Assembly: GCA_947380285.1 (NCBI GenBank)
Contig: CANCQD010000022.1
Coordinates: 1-27,305 of the forward strand
Origin: Burkholderiaceae bacterium
Lineage (GTDB): Bacteria > Pseudomonadota > Gammaproteobacteria > Burkholderiales > Burkholderiaceae
Direction of reading: 5' to 3'
DNA: 27,305 nucleotides
The notes under the pieces were generated by a model. The model was not told the origin of the DNA and searched no databases. It worked only from the letters and a program-made list of their open reading frames with translations. The stretch's first letter is position 1, and every line of letters starts with the position of its first letter. Positions 15,833 to 23,214 of this stretch are shown here, piece by piece. The position numbers and the translations under genes were made by a program.

Positions 15833-16465
15833 TCAACATTCAATTAAGAGGTTTTCAGAAAGCCTTGCCATCAAATCAATATTGCACTGCGTTAAAACCG
15901 CGTCCCTCCTTGATTCCAATGCAGTCTCCATGCCCCCAAGTTCCGCTGATAAACTTTCAACAACCAAATCACGCTCCAGAATCAAAGCTTCCATATCTTT
16001 ATAGAACAAGCTGGTAAAAGCAGTAATCCAAGCGGCCACTCGACTCATGCGGCCCTTGATTGCCACATCAAACAGCCTGAGTCTTTGTAAAACCTCCTCG
16101 GCAGATGCATATAGCTCACCAGTAACCCATTGATTCGTTGTAAATATCCTGATGGGTAAGCCCTTTTGGTTCAAGGCAATGGCAATTAGATGACAAAACT
16201 CCTCTGGATTTCGGGCATCTCGACTAAATAAGTGGAAATGGCCATGTTCATCTAAAGGCGTTTCATCAGCCGAATGGGCGTGATAGTAAAACTCATAACC
16301 ACTTTCCTCATCCACCAAATCATTACGCGGATAGTGCTGCCACTCTATAAATTCTTTAGCGCCACATAATGCAATCTGACTTAAAGTCAACCCTTTTTGG
16401 GCATAGTCCATTTGAATAGCGGCAAGCTGTTGCGCCGCCAAACAAAGGGTCGACTCAATCGACAT
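15833..16465 (-). CDS. DUF6969-like protein of unknown function
   Basis: A 210-residue soluble protein with no signal peptide. The segment EFYYHAHSADETPLDEHGHF (residues 57-76) is rich in His and acidic residues and could bind a metal; a second conserved-looking block is GLPIRIFTTNQWVTGE. These match my memory of the DUF6969 family, whose function is not known. The start is the ATG at 16465, 13 bases after the Cys-repeat peptide gene; the longer open frame overlaps that gene and reads through its repeats in the wrong frame. The two genes are almost certainly one transcript, leading towards soxR 76 bases further on. Confidence 0.72.
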   Translation of the reverse strand: MSIESTLCLAAQQLAAIQMDYAQKGLTLSQIALCGAKEFIEWQHYPRNDLVDEESGYEFYYHAHSADETPLDEHGHFHLFSRDARNPEEFCHLIAIALNQKGLPIRIFTTNQWVTGELYASAEEVLQRLRLFDVAIKGRMSRVAAWITAFTSLFYKDMEALILERDLVVESLSAELGGMETALESRRDAVLTQCNIDLMARLSENLLIEC

Positions 16466-16478
16466 GGAGAACAAAAAC

Positions 16479-16712
16479 TTATTCTGCCGATTTACGTTTC
16501 TTTGGGCCGCACGGATTAGATGGACCACAAGGGTTTGCGGCCTTTTTCTTTGCTGGGCCACAAGGGTTTGAGGCTTCTTTCTTAGGGGCACAAGGCTTTT
16601 TTTGCTCTGCGCTAGCAGGAGCTGTAGACGTATCAGCGGAGTGAGCGATTGGCGCCGAAGCCAATCCTGCTAATGCAATCGCCAATGCTGCTACAGTTGA
16701 TTTTTTGGACAT
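16479..16712 (-). CDS. Secreted Cys-repeat peptide (NPCGP repeats)
   Basis: A 77-residue precursor: a signal peptide (residues 1-25, cleavage after AHSA) followed by about 50 residues of low complexity, made of Lys/Ala/Pro-rich linkers with four cysteines in KKPCAP, NPCGP, NPCGP and NPCGP. There are no aromatic residues and no fold is expected, so the mature peptide is probably disordered and may chelate a soft metal such as copper, or carry sulfur on its cysteines; both are inference. It is the first gene of the leftward series running into sox. A likely promoter with an AT-only palindrome lies upstream (16838-16882). Confidence 0.72.
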   Translation of the reverse strand: MSKKSTVAALAIALAGLASAPIAHSADTSTAPASAEQKKPCAPKKEASNPCGPAKKKAANPCGPSNPCGPKKRKSAE

Positions 16713-16837
16713 AGCTTTTCTTTCTTCATCAATGATTACTGCAGTTATTAACTACCCTCACTACAAATGATCTAGAGGCTAACGCAGATATGAACCCAAA
16801 TATACGCCTTTAAATAGCCTTACTTTTCCTAGAGCAA

Positions 16838-16859
16838 TAATATATAAATTTATATATTA
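16838..16859. promoter_or_regulatory. AT-only 22-bp perfect palindrome on the promoter of the Cys-repeat gene
   Basis: Two self-complementary 11-base arms (TAATATATAAA and its complement TTTATATATTA) directly abut. The palindrome covers the predicted -10 (TAATAT, 16859-16854) and start point (about 16847) of the minus-strand promoter, the classic place for an ArsR-type repressor such as SoxR or the BigR/SqrR homologue in this window. Confidence 0.5.
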
Positions 16860-16882
16860 AAAAAATTGCTTTCTAGAGTCAA
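16854..16882 (-). promoter_or_regulatory. Candidate sigma-70 promoter for the Cys-repeat/DUF6969 (and sox) series
   Basis: TTGACT (16882-16877), a 17-base spacer and TAATAT (16859-16854) on the minus strand, giving a leader of about 135 bases before the 16712 start. The -10 overlaps the AT palindrome. A further ATGAT-CTAG-ATCAT palindrome (16892-16905) lies just upstream and resembles an imperfect Crp/Fnr-type box, centred about 51 bp from the start point. Confidence 0.45.
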
Positions 16883-16927
16883 GCTATATTCATGATCTAG
16901 ATCATAAATACATGTAACCTACTATGA

Positions 16928-16956
16928 ATAAAAGCCCCTCACCTAGGCGAGGGGCT
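16928..16956 (-). terminator. Terminator of the FadL-type gene
   Basis: An 8-bp stem AGCCCCTC / GAGGGGCT with a CCTAGG-containing loop, followed on the minus strand by TTTTATT. It lies about 40 bases after the stop codon at 16996. Confidence 0.85.
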
Positions 16957-16995
16957 GAAATTAGTCGAAGCTAAAATCAAACAAATAGAAAGGCA

Positions 16996-18282
16996 TTAAT
17001 ACTTCCAACCAAATGCCAAGCCTAGGGAGTCTTGGTGCATATTCAGACTCGAGGTGCCTGTCAAACCAGCGGCAGAATAGTTTCCGGTAACAGTCTGGCT
17101 AAAACCTCTGGCATAAAAACCTGAGATCTCATACTCTTTACCAATATAGTATGTAGCGCCAATAGAAGCTTGTTGGGTGATTACGCCCGGAGCAAGCACG
17201 TTAAATAGGGTTTGCGAACTAGGAATTGGCTGATCATTAAAGTTATATCCGACCCGTACCGCCCAACTAGGATTAATGCGCCAGTTTGCTCCGAGCTTGT
17301 AAACATTAATATTTTGCCATCCAAAGCCAGGTCCATTGGTAGAGCCTAATTGAGCGGTATTAAAGTTAGATATCGGGTTCGCAATAGAAGGTATGTTCCC
17401 GTACTTAATATTTTGATAGTCCGCGGCAAGAGTGATATCTTTAGTTGGGTTAAATGCCAAGCCAGCACCATACGTCTCAGGTATATCGAATGATCCACCA
17501 CCAGCAAATAAGCCACTGTAGCTACCAAAGCTCGACATAGTAATCTTCGGCTGATAACGTACGCCAACACTCAAATAATCCGTGAACTTTCCAAGCCAAC
17601 CCAATTGATAACCAAAACCAGATGAATTTGAGTTACCGTTATCAGTAACATTTTTGTATGAGCTAGATGCTTGAGGGCTAGCAAAATTACCCAAGCCAGT
17701 TGCAGAGAATGTTTGATTCACATATATCAAAGAAACGCCAAGGGATTGATTCTCAATGGGCTTCCATGACACAGTCGGCGAGATGAACATCTGCTCGAGA
17801 TTTACGCCGGGAGTATTGTTATTGGCTGTTCCTTGAGCCGTTCCGCCGTTAAACTGCGGAATACGAGCTGTATAGTTTGTATTCATACCGCCATTACCAA
17901 ATACGTTCAAACCAACAGAAAATTCCTTGTTAATCGCTTTGGTAATACCAAATTCAGGAATCCAGAAGCTCTTGGTACCATTTCCATCATAAGAACCATT
18001 CATGCTTGGCATTGATTGCCCCCCATATCCTGAGTTGGACAAAGTGGCAGAACGATTTGGCTGGAAGTAAGTTACACCGACATCCAGGCGATCCCCTAAG
18101 AAGCCAATACTGGCTGGGTTACTTGCTGCTGCCAAAGAATCTTGTGGGAATGCAATGCTCACGCCACCCATACCTTGAGACTGAATACCGTAGCCAGAAG
18201 CAAAATATCCATTTGTTGCGTATGCACCAGTAGAAATAAGTCCACCTAACATCATCGCACTAACAATTTTTCCAGCTTTCAT
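16996..18282 (-). CDS. FadL/OMPP1/TodX-type outer-membrane transporter
   Basis: A 428-residue outer-membrane beta-barrel for hydrophobic compounds. It has a signal peptide (cleavage after GAYA, residue 22), then the FadL-like hatch start TNGYFASGYGIQSQGMGGVSIAFPQDSLAAASNPAS, with Asn-Pro-Ala as in FadL, alternating hydrophobic beta strands, and a C-terminal ...LGLAFGWKY ending in an aromatic residue as barrel proteins do. AAGGGGA precedes the ATG by four bases. It is a single-gene unit with its own terminator, set between two sulfur gene blocks. Family substrates are long-chain fatty acids or aromatic hydrocarbons; a hydrophobic sulfur substrate is only a guess from location. Confidence 0.88.
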   Translation of the reverse strand: MKAGKIVSAMMLGGLISTGAYATNGYFASGYGIQSQGMGGVSIAFPQDSLAAASNPASIGFLGDRLDVGVTYFQPNRSATLSNSGYGGQSMPSMNGSYDGNGTKSFWIPEFGITKAINKEFSVGLNVFGNGGMNTNYTARIPQFNGGTAQGTANNNTPGVNLEQMFISPTVSWKPIENQSLGVSLIYVNQTFSATGLGNFASPQASSSYKNVTDNGNSNSSGFGYQLGWLGKFTDYLSVGVRYQPKITMSSFGSYSGLFAGGGSFDIPETYGAGLAFNPTKDITLAADYQNIKYGNIPSIANPISNFNTAQLGSTNGPGFGWQNINVYKLGANWRINPSWAVRVGYNFNDQPIPSSQTLFNVLAPGVITQQASIGATYYIGKEYEISGFYARGFSQTVTGNYSAAGLTGTSSLNMHQDSLGLAFGWKY

Positions 18283-18333
18283 TCAATCCCCTTTTCTTTT
18301 TTAGATCTATTTTTTAACTCATGCATAGTTGAT

Positions 18334-18367
18334 AAAAAAACCCGTTGCCAACTGGTAACGGGTTTTT
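18334..18367 (-). terminator. Terminator of the double-rhodanese gene (bidirectional shape)
   Basis: A 10-bp stem CCCGTTGCCA / TGGTAACGGG (18341-18362, one G-U pair), flanked by AAAAAAA on the left and TTTTT on the right, ten bases after the stop at 18376. It has a T-run in both directions. Confidence 0.9.
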
Positions 18368-18375
18368 ATTCCTTA

Positions 18376-19353
18376 CTAATTCAGAGGTACGCCCTCAAGT
18401 TTATTGCCCTGCTTAGTCCACAAGTACGCCGAACCATCATAAAGTTGCGCAGACTTATTACCCAAGATTTCAGTCATGATGAACCAAGAGCCAGCGGCTA
18501 AGTGACCAGTATTGCAGTAGCTAATTGAAGGTTCCTTTGGCTTGATACCATTTGCCTCCATAACAGCAGCATAAGTTACTGGCTTTAAGAAATATAAAGC
18601 GCCATCTACAGATCGAGACATCAGCTCTGGTGCGAAATTTTTTGCGCCTGGAATATGACCAAAACCAGCTACATCAGGTTTCTTGTTAATGCCCAAGTAC
18701 TGCATAGGCTGACGTGAATCGATCAATTGAATATTGCCAGATTTGGATGCCTGAACAACTTCAGCAGTAGTGGCAATTAAATCCTTGTTGGCTGCTTGAG
18801 CCACCCAATTACCGACAGCTGTAGGTGCGGGTGCCGTAGAGAATGCTCGGCCTTCAGCTAGCCATCCCGCTAAACCACCATCCAATACAGCAATATTACT
18901 TTCGCCATACACCTTGAATTGCCAAAAAGCACGTAGGCCCTCGTCAACGTCAGACATATCCATGCCAATGGGAACAATCACAATCGGCTTATTAGAATTA
19001 ATACCAACGGACTGAATCAACTTTTGGAAGTCTGCTTGCTCCGGAATGAGAAATTTAGTTTTATCGCCATCTAAAAGACGCTCAACACGGACATCTTTTG
19101 AGTTCAGCAAATGAGATCCCTCAATATGGCCGCCAGCATCCACTAGCATTTTTTTACCAGTCTTCTTGTCTATCTCAAACTCCGGCGCCTTAATGAAACT
19201 CTTAACCTGTCCGGTAACCTCAAGAACTTGAACATTAGCTAAATTACTTGCCAACCAGTCAGTACTGACAATCGGACCCGGCAGACCGGCGGCCTGTATT
19301 AAGCCTGACAGGGCATATAAAGCGGATGCCACTATGATTTGAATCTTATTCAT
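18376..19353 (-). CDS. Periplasmic two-domain rhodanese sulfurtransferase
   Basis: A 325-residue protein with a signal peptide (MNKIQIIVASALYALSGLIQAA) and two rhodanese domains. The first domain lacks a catalytic cysteine (its loop reads PIGMDMSDVD); the second has Cys280 in SYCNTGHLAAGSWF, so only the C-terminal domain is active, the usual arrangement. Such enzymes move a sulfane sulfur atom from thiosulfate or persulfides to thiols. I chose the ATG at 19353 because AAAGG lies six bases before it; an ATG at 19368 lies in AT-rich sequence without a ribosome-binding site. It follows a YeeE/YedE pair by 42 bases, with an AT palindrome in the gap. Confidence 0.88.
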   Translation of the reverse strand: MNKIQIIVASALYALSGLIQAAGLPGPIVSTDWLASNLANVQVLEVTGQVKSFIKAPEFEIDKKTGKKMLVDAGGHIEGSHLLNSKDVRVERLLDGDKTKFLIPEQADFQKLIQSVGINSNKPIVIVPIGMDMSDVDEGLRAFWQFKVYGESNIAVLDGGLAGWLAEGRAFSTAPAPTAVGNWVAQAANKDLIATTAEVVQASKSGNIQLIDSRQPMQYLGINKKPDVAGFGHIPGAKNFAPELMSRSVDGALYFLKPVTYAAVMEANGIKPKEPSISYCNTGHLAAGSWFIMTEILGNKSAQLYDGSAYLWTKQGNKLEGVPLN

Positions 19354-19369
19354 TTTCTGCCTTTGCATA

Positions 19370-19391
19370 ATAAATATTTAAAAATATTTAT
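19370..19391. promoter_or_regulatory. AT-only inverted repeat upstream of the double rhodanese
   Basis: Perfect 9-base arms (ATAAATATT and AATATTTAT) with a 4-base spacer, 17 bases before the start codon of the sulfurtransferase. The type and place resemble the palindrome at 16838, so both could be operators of an ArsR-type repressor. Confidence 0.35.
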
Positions 19392-19395
19392 AAAA

Positions 19396-19989
19396 TTACT
19401 TGCGAATCTCGCAGCCATTCATTGCATCAACCGCTTGAATTGGGCCGCCCGCCTTCTTTTCCATCCAGGAGCCCAATACAAATACGCCAATCGCTGCGCC
19501 AATCATGCAAGCATTAATCAAAACATCAGAAGAATTAAGGGCCTCAGGTAAAGTGCTCGCCTGCACATACTCACCAGCCGAGGTCAGAAACTCAATACTT
19601 CCAAATAGCATGGAAAAAGCCACGGTACCAATTACTAAACCAATTAGAAAGATTGCCGCATCTAAACGACCCGATACAAATCCGACCAAAGAAGTGCCTG
19701 GACAGTAGCCGCCGATAGCAAACCCAGCACCAACCAACGCGCCGCCAAGAGCCGCCGCACCTAAAAATGCCGGCGGCACAAAAAGCTCTTGTGACGCAAC
19801 GATACCCATTTTTTCCAAAATCATGAGGCCAACTGCGGTAAATACGATTGCAGTAAACATCACCTTAAATACCGACCAATCTGTCAATCGAAATTGAGCA
19901 GTCAATTTGCATGGACTGCCAAAACCGGCGCGCTCCAAGACAAAACCAAAAGCACCGCCTAATAATAGGCCTGAAATAATTTCACTCAT
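19396..19989 (-). CDS. YeeE/YedE-family half-transporter (second pair, downstream member)
   Basis: A 197-residue membrane protein with about five hydrophobic segments. Cys27 (AGFGSPCKLTAQF) and Cys96 (IGGYCPGTSLVGF) occupy the sulfur-transfer positions of the family. It is longer than the DUF6691 protein at 4846 and ends in a cytoplasmic-looking tail with a further cysteine (MNGCEIRK). The start codon overlaps the stop of the upstream partner by one base (TAATG), with AAGGAG eight bases before it, showing coupled translation. Predicted to import thiosulfate or a related species together with the partner; the exact substrate is unknown. Confidence 0.85.
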   Translation of the reverse strand: MSEIISGLLLGGAFGFVLERAGFGSPCKLTAQFRLTDWSVFKVMFTAIVFTAVGLMILEKMGIVASQELFVPPAFLGAAALGGALVGAGFAIGGYCPGTSLVGFVSGRLDAAIFLIGLVIGTVAFSMLFGSIEFLTSAGEYVQASTLPEALNSSDVLINACMIGAAIGVFVLGSWMEKKAGGPIQAVDAMNGCEIRK

Positions 19990-20531
19990 TAGTGCGACTC
20001 CTTCATAAAGCGATTTGCAATTAGACCAACGGCAAAGAAGGTCACTAAAAATACAAAGCCAGCTAAACTCAGAGTAGCGGCTCCCGATAAACCCAATCCA
20101 CTAGTGCAGCCGGCTGAAACTCGTGCGCCAAAGCCAGCTAAGATGCCGCCACCTAAAGCGGTAAATGGGCGACTAGCGCCACCTAAAAAGCGCTTACCAT
20201 CCAATTGAATTTTAAGGCGATGGGCCAAAAATGCTGAAAGCAAAGCACCTAGAGCAACCCCCAAGAATTGCCAGCTAATCCAGGAGCTGAGTGGACTAGA
20301 TTCCTCGGCCAAGGGGCCTAGATAGTCATTAGCTAGAGTGGCTTGCGGGGCGACATGTACCCCCAACCAAGCGGTTAATCGAGTAGTGAAGCCGGTCGCA
20401 CCCAATCCATGACCGGTAATGACAAAAGTCAATAAAAGAACAACGCCTAACAATAAACCCGCTACCAGAGGATTCCAGTAAGGCTTTACTTGATTCTCTT
20501 GAGAATTTTTACTCACGTTTTTGCTCTTCAT
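19989..20531 (-). CDS. YeeE/YedE-family half-transporter (second pair, upstream member)
   Basis: A 180-residue membrane protein ending in the signature ARVSAGCTSGLGLSGAATLSL around Cys142. The first 18 residues are polar and cytoplasmic-looking. It forms a coupled pair with the next gene, parallel to but clearly different in sequence from the PmpA/PmpB-type pair at 4846-5717, so the window encodes two distinct half-transporter pairs and one full-length protein. There is no clear ribosome-binding site at the ATG. The 147-base gap before it may hold its own promoter. Confidence 0.85.
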   Translation of the reverse strand: MKSKNVSKNSQENQVKPYWNPLVAGLLLGVVLLLTFVITGHGLGATGFTTRLTAWLGVHVAPQATLANDYLGPLAEESSPLSSWISWQFLGVALGALLSAFLAHRLKIQLDGKRFLGGASRPFTALGGGILAGFGARVSAGCTSGLGLSGAATLSLAGFVFLVTFFAVGLIANRFMKESH

Positions 20532-20678
20532 TTTGATTAAATTACGAATACCTTATTCCAACATAACATTCTATAAAAAACAATAATGTTTTCTACTGAG
20601 TTTCCCTAGTCGCCCAGGAGTTTAGATTAACTTCTCAGCAAAAATTTTAAGCACAATGATGCATTGCAACAGCCGCCA

Positions 20679-21584
20679 TTACTCTGGTGCGCCAGTTACA
20701 GTGGCCTTTAAAGCTTTTCGAATCGCTTCGGGGGTACTCATGATATTGACAAAGCTATGCGATCCCATCATTGCTAAATCTGGAAAATTAATTGCAATAC
20801 GAAAACGAGCATAAAGGGCTAAAACAGTACTTTTTGAGACCAATATTTCATACGGAAGATGAGCGGTAGATTTCAAATCTCTAAAATCAATCTCACTCAT
20901 AATGAACTTATCGTCTTGCGCTTTTGAGTCGCTGCCACCCTTTAATGCAACACCAAACAATGTTTCATTTGATCCAGGAACGTCAACACGAAAAACCTGC
21001 TTTACTCCAAACTTACCTTGCGATAAACCTGACTCTACTGCTGCTACCGCCTCTTCATGTGTTTTATAGGTTGCTAATATGCTGGGGTCTGTGAAGTACT
21101 CCATGCCAATCATGTAGTGGTAAGAGCGAGCATCCTCAGCTGTCATACCCTTTGCTCCAAAACTTTCCACATTGCCAAGCGCCGCAACTAATTTAGCCTT
21201 AACCCCCTCTTGCTGATCTTTCATGCGATAGGCGTTTGCCATGTATACGGGATTGGTAAAGCTGACCTGAACTTCATTACCAACCTTTGTTAAAGCAACT
21301 CTCTGCGCAGCTCCAAAGCCACCATACTCTGAACTAGCTGCATTTTTCTTCAATTCTTCATTAGTAACAATCAAGATCACGGCATTGCTATAGGGTCTGT
21401 AAGTCCCAACAACCTCAAATCCATTGCTCACTAAAGCTGTCCTAGTGGTTTCCGTTACGCCGTCTAAAGCGCCAACTACTTTTGAGGCCAGAATAAAAGG
21501 TCGCAAAATCTCTGCATCTGCACGCGCAAATGTAGATAGCGCTATAAAAATGAATGCTAAAACCATCTTGAGTGCTAAGTTCAT
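20679..21584 (-). CDS. Secreted protein of unknown function in the sulfur cluster
   Basis: A 301-residue protein with a signal peptide (MNLALKMVLAFIFIALSTFARA). I cannot name the family with confidence. The first half (TTRTALVSNGFEVVGTY ... GNEVQVSFTNPVYMA) recalls a DUF302-like alpha/beta fold with the pattern of an N-terminal helix-strand and a final Asn-Pro-Val; the second half (YKTHEEAVAAVESGL onward) may be a diverged repeat. There are no cysteines in the mature part, so it is not itself a sulfur carrier or a haem protein. The ATG at 21584 has TTGGAG five bases before it and beats the ATG at 21614. The genes that follow are the YeeE/YedE pair and the double rhodanese. Confidence 0.7.
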   Translation of the reverse strand: MNLALKMVLAFIFIALSTFARADAEILRPFILASKVVGALDGVTETTRTALVSNGFEVVGTYRPYSNAVILIVTNEELKKNAASSEYGGFGAAQRVALTKVGNEVQVSFTNPVYMANAYRMKDQQEGVKAKLVAALGNVESFGAKGMTAEDARSYHYMIGMEYFTDPSILATYKTHEEAVAAVESGLSQGKFGVKQVFRVDVPGSNETLFGVALKGGSDSKAQDDKFIMSEIDFRDLKSTAHLPYEILVSKSTVLALYARFRIAINFPDLAMMGSHSFVNIMSTPEAIRKALKATVTGAPE

Positions 21585-21778
21585 GCCCGCTCCAATCGTA
21601 TCTGATTTTATCAATATAAATATTATGTATAAAGTGATAATGAACGCACAATAGGTACAATGCTAGTTAGGAGAAACGCTAGGTTCTATTGAATTAGCGC
21701 CAATCAAGAGCCAAAAAACGAATGTCGCGAGTCAGATTTACTTTTTAGTAACTAGTTGACTATAGTACGGTGCAGTAT

Positions 21779-22111
21779 TTAGGAGCGCGGTTGCGCCAAA
21801 CGCATCGCAAGTTGAGATACACCGCCACCGTTGATTACGATCTCATAACCCATCGAGATTAATTGACGCCTTGCAACACCCGAGCGCATTCCGGAAGCGC
21901 AAAATACAACAATAGGTTTTTGCTTATGAATAGCAGGTTTGTGAGCCGCAATGAGTTGAATTTGATTCACCGGAATATTGATAGCACCAGGAATGCTTCC
22001 CCCGGAAAACTCCATCGGTGATCTCACGTCAATGAATACCGCCCCCTCAGGAATCGACTCAGGTGGGCTCGGGGTTAATACCCTCTTGAGGGCGGAGAAA
22101 ATATTCATCAT
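21779..22111 (-). CDS. Cytoplasmic rhodanese-domain protein paired with ArsR repressor
   Basis: A 110-residue single rhodanese domain (FIDVRSPMEFSGGSIPGAINIP, residues 27-48) with active Cys71 (VFCASGMRSGVARRQL) and the closing GGGVSQLAMRL. A short N-terminal stretch (MMNIFSALKRVLTP) could be amphipathic. It starts eight bases after the ArsR gene, with no ribosome-binding site of its own, so it is translated from the same message. The pairing of a persulfide-sensing repressor with a rhodanese is a common one in bacteria and suggests the repressor controls its own sulfane-sulfur detoxification enzyme. Confidence 0.87.
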   Translation of the reverse strand: MMNIFSALKRVLTPSPPESIPEGAVFIDVRSPMEFSGGSIPGAINIPVNQIQLIAAHKPAIHKQKPIVVFCASGMRSGVARRQLISMGYEIVINGGGVSQLAMRLAQPRS

Positions 22112-22118
22112 CTAAGTT

Positions 22119-22442
22119 CTAAGTCGCTTTTTTACAAAACTGTGCATATAACACCTCCATTATTGCTAATGCTGCTTGGCTTTTAACGGTATAGTGAATT
22201 TGCTTTCCTTCGCGGCGTGTTTGAACGATCTTATTTTCACGCAAGACGGTTAGCTGCTGCGAAAGAGTTGGCTGCTTTATTCCGGTGCTCAACTCTAAGT
22301 CACTCACACATTTTTCACCCTGAGCAATTTCGCATAACAATAAAAGACGCTTCTGGTTTGCTAGAACTTTCATTAATTTAGTAGCCTGTAGAGCGGACTT
22401 CTGCACCGCCTTAAGGGCACTTAAATTTGTTTTTTTGGCCAT
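22119..22442 (-). CDS. ArsR-family persulfide-sensing repressor (BigR/SqrR type)
   Basis: A 107-residue winged-helix repressor. The recognition region is IKQPTLSQQLTVLRENKIV (residues 55-73), with the wing TRREGKQIHYTV. Two cysteines, Cys37 (LLLLCEIAQGE) and Cys103 (AQFCKKAT), lie 66 residues apart, the same spacing as the sensor pair in SqrR and BigR, where a polysulfide bridge between them releases DNA. Cys45 is an extra one found in this family. It is divergent from modB across a 118-base gap that holds the palindrome ATTGAATTCAAT (22508-22519), a possible operator. It heads a two-gene unit with the rhodanese. Confidence 0.88.
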   Translation of the reverse strand: MAKKTNLSALKAVQKSALQATKLMKVLANQKRLLLLCEIAQGEKCVSDLELSTGIKQPTLSQQLTVLRENKIVQTRREGKQIHYTVKSQAALAIMEVLYAQFCKKAT

Positions 22443-22507
22443 AGGAAGCTTAATAGTAGTAATGGTTTCAAATATATGTCCTTAGCTTAGCCATACATTC
22501 CCGTTAA

Positions 22508-22519
22508 ATTGAATTCAAT
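22508..22519. promoter_or_regulatory. 12-bp palindrome in the arsR-modB divergent gap
   Basis: ATTGAATTCAAT, fully self-complementary, 66 bases from the arsR start and 41 from modB. It could be an operator for the repressor or part of the modBC promoter; nothing in the sequence decides between them. Confidence 0.3.
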
Positions 22520-22560
22520 CTTACAGGAATCCATGCTTAAATAAGCAATACAATTAAACG

Positions 22561-23214
22561 ATGGATGCAGATGCAATTTTTCTCTCAATTAAGCTCGCCC
22601 TTTGGACCGTGGTTCTCATCATTCCTTTTGGGATTTGGGTGTCCTACTCACTTTTCAAGCTCCACAAATGCAAACCGTGGATCGAAGCTGTACTGGCACT
22701 ACCCTTAGTTCTACCCCCTACAGTTTTGGGTTTTTACCTCTTAACTGGATTAAGCGGCAAGACCTTATTTGGGATTCCTTTGGTCTTTTCCTTTGCGGGC
22801 ATTCTGATTGCATCACTCATCGCAAACCTACCATTTGCCATTCAACCAATCCAGAGGGCATTTGAATCCATTAACCCCGATATACGAGAAGCAGCACAGG
22901 TTAGCGGACTTTCAAATTGGCAAATCTTTCGCTTAATCGAGCTACCACTTGCCTGGCGGGGCATCATAAGCGCCACTGTGCTGACCTTTGCACATACCCT
23001 AGGTGAATTTGGAGTGGTGCTGATGGTTGGTGGAGCCATTCCCGGAGAAACCAAGACGGTTTCAATCGCCATTTATGACAAGGTGCAAAATTTTGATTCT
23101 TCTGGGGCAGGCGTTTTGGCCCTACTTCTTTTGGGAGTATCACTGATTTCAATTACCCTCTCCTATGGGGTCTTTGGTAAAAGCTCGCGTTACCCGCGCA
23201 GATTGAGAACTTAA
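22561..23214 (+). CDS. modB: Molybdate ABC transporter permease
   Basis: A 217-residue inner-membrane permease with about five hydrophobic segments and the ModB EAA-loop EAAQVSGLSNWQIFRLIELPLAWRG, which contacts the ATPase, followed by TFAHTLGEFGVVLMVGG, typical of ModB. It would form the channel of the molybdate importer. The ATG at 22561 is just after an in-frame stop and has no ribosome-binding site. No modA (periplasmic binding protein) precedes it; the neighbour is a divergent ArsR gene. Molybdate is needed for the SoxC cofactor encoded about 8 kb away, which may explain the location. Confidence 0.92.
   Translation: MDADAIFLSIKLALWTVVLIIPFGIWVSYSLFKLHKCKPWIEAVLALPLVLPPTVLGFYLLTGLSGKTLFGIPLVFSFAGILIASLIANLPFAIQPIQRAFESINPDIREAAQVSGLSNWQIFRLIELPLAWRGIISATVLTFAHTLGEFGVVLMVGGAIPGETKTVSIAIYDKVQNFDSSGAGVLALLLLGVSLISITLSYGVFGKSSRYPRRLRT

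Noticed and set aside
16466..16591. 42-residue upstream extension of the DUF6969-like protein
   Set aside because: It is the Cys-repeat gene read in the wrong frame (repeated Lys-Pro-Gln-Thr-Leu-Val), a shadow of the repeats.
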